From contig JAKAPV010000159.1 in the NCBI GenBank assembly GCA_021806845.1, forward strand, positions 1 through 7,055: a stretch of 7,055 nucleotides of DNA. The letters run 5' to 3'. This document shows, piece after piece, positions 4,741 through 7,055 of this stretch. The stretch comes from Bacillota bacterium. Its GTDB lineage: Bacteria; Bacillota; Sulfobacillia; JAJZYS01; JAJYTV01. A program made the translations under genes and the position numbers. Position 1 is the first letter of the stretch. Every line of letters starts with the position of its first letter. Under the pieces are notes generated by a model. The model did no database searches. It was not told where the DNA came from and worked only from the letters and a program-made list of their open reading frames with translations.

Positions 4741-6975
4741 GTGCACAATTTGGCGGACGCTGCGATCGGGATGCCACAGCGGCGGCTCGAGGGCGGGGAA
4801 AAGGTCCTCGGACGCATGCACTACGTGGCGGATGTGCAGCTGGCGGGCGCGCTCCACGCGCGCCTCGTGACCAGCCCTTACCCGCGCGCGCGCATCGAGC
4901 GCGTCGACGCGGAAGCGGCGCTGCGGGTTCCGGGCGTGCTGGCCGTGCATACGGCGCAGGACATCGGCTCCCTTCAGCTGCTCGCGGACAAGGAGGTCTT
5001 CTTCGCGGGCGAAGCGGTGGCCGTCGTCGTCGCCGAGGACCGGCAGGCGGCTGAAGACGGCGCTGCGCGGGTGACGGTGCGCTACCAGCGCCTGCCGGCC
5101 ATCTTGGACCCGCGGGCGGCTCTGCAGCCGGACGCTCTGGTGGCGCGGCCGCGCGACTCGCTCTCCGACCGCGCCGACGCCGGCGCACACGGCGACACGG
5201 GCGGCGCCGGCCGCGCCGTGGGAGGGCCGAACGTCTGCGGACAGACCGCCTTCTCGCGCGGCAACCTCGACGAGGGAATGCGCCTCGCGGATGTCATCGT
5301 CGAGAATTCCTACCGCATCGCGGCTGCCTACCAGGGATACCTCGAGCCGCACGGTACGGTTGCCGCCCCGACCGACGGCGGCGGGGTCACGGTGTACACG
5401 ACGACGCAGGGCCAGTTCAGCGTGCGCAGGGCGGTCGCGTCGGAACTCGGGCTGCCCGAGCAGCGCGTCCGGGTCGTCGGCATGCAGATCGGCGGCGGCT
5501 TCGGAGCGAAGTTCGTCAAGCTCGAGCCGCTCGTGGCGCGCCTCGCGCTGCTCTACGACCGGCCGGTGCGCATGGTGCTCGACCGCGGCCAGGACTTCCT
5601 CCTCAGCACGCCGGGGCAGATGGCGGAGATCGAGGTGAAGATCGGAGCGCGCCAGGATGGCACCCTGACGGCGCTCTGGGCCCGCGTCCTGCTGAACGCG
5701 GGCGCGGCGGCAGACGACACGGTCGGCATCGCGGGCTTCCTGCTCGCCGGGACCTACAAGGTGCCGCACATGGACGTCCAGGGCTTTGAGGTGCTCACCA
5801 ACACGACCCCCACGGGTGCCTACCGCGCGCCTGGGGCGCCACAGGCCTACTTCGCGCTCGAATCGGCCATGGACCAGCTGGCGCGCCGCCTCTCGATGGA
5901 CCCGATCGAGCTCAGGCTGCGCTCCGCCGTCAGCCAGGGAGACCCGCAGCCGCATGGCCGGCCCTGGCCGGCGATCGGCCTCGTGGAATGCCTCGAGACT
6001 GCCCGCAGCCACCCCTTCTGGAGAGAGCGAAAGAAGGGTGACGACGAGGGCTATGGCGTCGCCGCGGGCGGCTGGCCAGGCGGGACGGAACCCGCCGCCG
6101 CCGCCTGCAGGATCAACGGGGACGGCTCTCTGACGCTGCAGGTGGGCTCGAACGACATCACCGGCACGAACACGACGTTCGCCGCCATCGCGGCGCAGGT
6201 CTTCGGGCTCCGTCCGGACGAGGTGCGCGTCGTCGGCTCCGACACCGACACGGCACCCTACAGCGGCGCCGCGGGCGGCAGCAAGACGACGATCACCGTC
6301 GGGGCCGCGGTCCTGGAGGCTGCGCAGGACGCCCGCGCGCAGCTCCTCGAGGCGGCCGCGGGCGCCCTCGAGGCATCGGCGGAGGACCTCGACGTCGCGG
6401 AGGGCCGCGTGTTCGTAAAGGGCGCTCCGACGCGCGCCGTCGCGATCGCGGACATCGCGGCGCAGTCGGCGACCTTCGGCGGACGCCTGCCGCCCCTGCA
6501 CGGGCGGGGGCGCACGGCCGTGCGCCGCGCATCGCCGGGCTTTGCGGTGCACGTCGCCAGGGTAAAGGTCGACCGGGGGACGGGCCGCGTGCGGCCGATC
6601 GGATACCTCGCGGTGCAGGATGTCGGCCGCGCGCTGAACCCGGCCATGGTCGAGGGACAGATCCGCGGCGGCGTCGCACAGTCGATCGGGCGTGCGCTCT
6701 TCGAGGCGATGCGCCACGACGCGCAGGGACAGCTCACATCCGCGAGCTTCCTCGATTACGCCATGCCCCGCGCCGCGAGCGTGCCGGACATCCAGGTGGC
6801 GCTCGTGGAGGTCCCGTCCGAACAGGGGCCGTTTGGCGCGAAGGGCGTCGGCGAGCCGCCGGCCGTGCCCGGCGCGGCCGCGGTGGCCAATGCGATCGAG
6901 GATGCCGTCGGGGCGCGGGTCACCGAGTTGCCGATGCACCCGGAGGCAGTCCTGCGCGCGATCCCGGGGGCCTGA
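4741..6975 (+). CDS. Xanthine dehydrogenase/aldehyde oxidase-family molybdopterin-binding large subunit
   Basis: This is the molybdenum cofactor-binding catalytic subunit of a three-part hydroxylase. The GTG start at 4741 follows AGGGAAGGA and gives 744 residues. The protein begins with IGMPQRRLEGGEKVLGRMHYVAD, the usual N-terminus of stand-alone large subunits. Cofactor motifs are GGGFGAKF (251-258), GAYRAPGAPQ (359-368) and GAAGGSKTT (509-517), and the C-terminal GVGEPP places the catalytic Glu at about 705. Form I CO dehydrogenase has AYxCSFR at the active loop and form II AYRGAGR; AYRAPGAPQ points instead to oxidation of an aldehyde or heterocycle. No 2Fe-2S or FAD domain is fused, and no separate small or medium subunit is in the window, so partners must be elsewhere. 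The substrate is unknown; a link to the aromatic pathway upstream is possible but not shown. Confidence 0.9.
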   Translation: MHNLADAAIGMPQRRLEGGEKVLGRMHYVADVQLAGALHARLVTSPYPRARIERVDAEAALRVPGVLAVHTAQDIGSLQLLADKEVFFAGEAVAVVVAEDRQAAEDGAARVTVRYQRLPAILDPRAALQPDALVARPRDSLSDRADAGAHGDTGGAGRAVGGPNVCGQTAFSRGNLDEGMRLADVIVENSYRIAAAYQGYLEPHGTVAAPTDGGGVTVYTTTQGQFSVRRAVASELGLPEQRVRVVGMQIGGGFGAKFVKLEPLVARLALLYDRPVRMVLDRGQDFLLSTPGQMAEIEVKIGARQDGTLTALWARVLLNAGAAADDTVGIAGFLLAGTYKVPHMDVQGFEVLTNTTPTGAYRAPGAPQAYFALESAMDQLARRLSMDPIELRLRSAVSQGDPQPHGRPWPAIGLVECLETARSHPFWRERKKGDDEGYGVAAGGWPGGTEPAAAACRINGDGSLTLQVGSNDITGTNTTFAAIAAQVFGLRPDEVRVVGSDTDTAPYSGAAGGSKTTITVGAAVLEAAQDARAQLLEAAAGALEASAEDLDVAEGRVFVKGAPTRAVAIADIAAQSATFGGRLPPLHGRGRTAVRRASPGFAVHVARVKVDRGTGRVRPIGYLAVQDVGRALNPAMVEGQIRGGVAQSIGRALFEAMRHDAQGQLTSASFLDYAMPRAASVPDIQVALVEVPSEQGPFGAKGVGEPPAVPGAAAVANAIEDAVGARVTELPMHPEAVLRAIPGA

Positions 6976-7055
6976 TGCTCACCTTCACGCTGCCTGACGG
7001 CGAGGAATACCGCCTCTCGCACCTCTGCCTCGACCTGAACGGCACCATCGCCCTC
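6975..7055 (+). CDS. Soluble HAD-superfamily phosphatase (P-type ATPase-like), N-terminal fragment
   Basis: ATG 6975 shares its first base with the TGA of the preceding gene, and the frame stays open for 27 codons to the window edge. The visible start MLTFTLPDGEEYRLSHLCLDLNGTIAL contains HAD motif I as DLNGT, with Asp20 as the expected phospho-acceptor. The short beta-strand lead-in and the Asn at the +2 position resemble the small soluble P-type ATPase-like HAD proteins. The remaining HAD motifs lie beyond the window. The tight overlap implies cotranslation with the molybdenum hydroxylase large subunit. Its role there is unknown. Confidence 0.65.
   Translation, partial: MLTFTLPDGEEYRLSHLCLDLNGTIAL

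Noticed and set aside
4075..6939. A very long open frame of 954 codons on the minus strand, opposite the thioesterase, coxG and the molybdenum hydroxylase genes
   Set aside because: The plus-strand genes have clear family motifs throughout. The minus-strand translation is rich in Arg, Ala, His and Pro with no recognisable domain, as expected for antisense of GC-rich codons.
4294..6975. Carbon monoxide dehydrogenase (CoxL) as the function of the coxG-linked large subunit
   Set aside because: The active-site loop reads AYRAPGAPQ rather than AYxCSFR (form I) or AYRGAGR (form II), and no coxS or coxM gene is present in the window.
1..7055. CRISPR array, tRNA or rRNA genes
   Set aside because: No spaced direct repeats and no tRNA-like or rRNA-like segments were seen; apart from the TnpB omega RNA, no RNA gene could be supported.

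Overview
The window is GC-rich, with strong purine-rich ribosome binding sites, frequent GTG starts and tightly packed genes. It looks like a bacterial chromosome, possibly a high-GC thermophilic or soil member of the Bacillota. The paaC and class II aldolase sequences fit that impression, but nothing here fixes the taxonomy.

Left part (1-1112): the window opens inside the 3' end of a tnpB gene (IS200/IS605/IS1341 type, + strand). It is followed by the element's right end, with a perfect 8-bp hairpin and a TCAA-type boundary near position 295. The 3' end of tnpB and this right end should also make up the scaffold of an omega (reRNA) guide RNA. The element sits inside a minus-strand class II aldolase/adducin-like gene. 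That gene has an intact start with a strong ribosome binding site but carries a one-base frameshift near 509-513 and is cut off by the element at about 296. It is therefore a doubly damaged pseudogene.

Middle part (1113-4272): a divergent leader holds a plausible sigma-A-type promoter (1200-1229) and a perfect 16-bp palindrome (1303-1318). It precedes a compact operon, paaA-paaB-paaC-paaD plus a hotdog-fold thioesterase. PaaABC(D) form the phenylacetyl-CoA 1,2-epoxidase (ring-epoxidising diiron monooxygenase) of aerobic hybrid phenylacetate degradation. PaaD is the iron-sulfur/metal-assembly-type accessory protein. The thioesterase keeps the Thr/Glu/His catalytic spacing of fluoroacetyl-CoA thioesterase FlK and may act as a proof-reading or detoxifying thioesterase for the pathway. 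No paaE reductase lies in the window. PaaC appears to keep a complete set of diiron-ligand residues at the same spacing as PaaA, which is unexpected for a subunit described as structural in enterobacteria. A hairpin followed by a T-rich run (4247-4272) probably ends this operon.

Right part (4294-7055): a coxG-like SRPBCC gene is followed by a xanthine dehydrogenase/aldehyde oxidase-type molybdopterin large subunit. The next gene overlaps it by one base and starts like a soluble HAD phosphatase of the P-type ATPase-like family; it runs off the window. The FeS and FAD subunits that such a molybdenum hydroxylase needs are not seen here. The substrate is unknown; the AYRAPGAPQ-type motif argues against CO dehydrogenase.

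Most individual genes belong to known families. The best second-look items are the metal-ligand-complete PaaC, the FlK-like thioesterase built into the paa operon, the operator-like palindrome in the paa leader, and the TnpB element with its readable guide boundary inside a broken gene.
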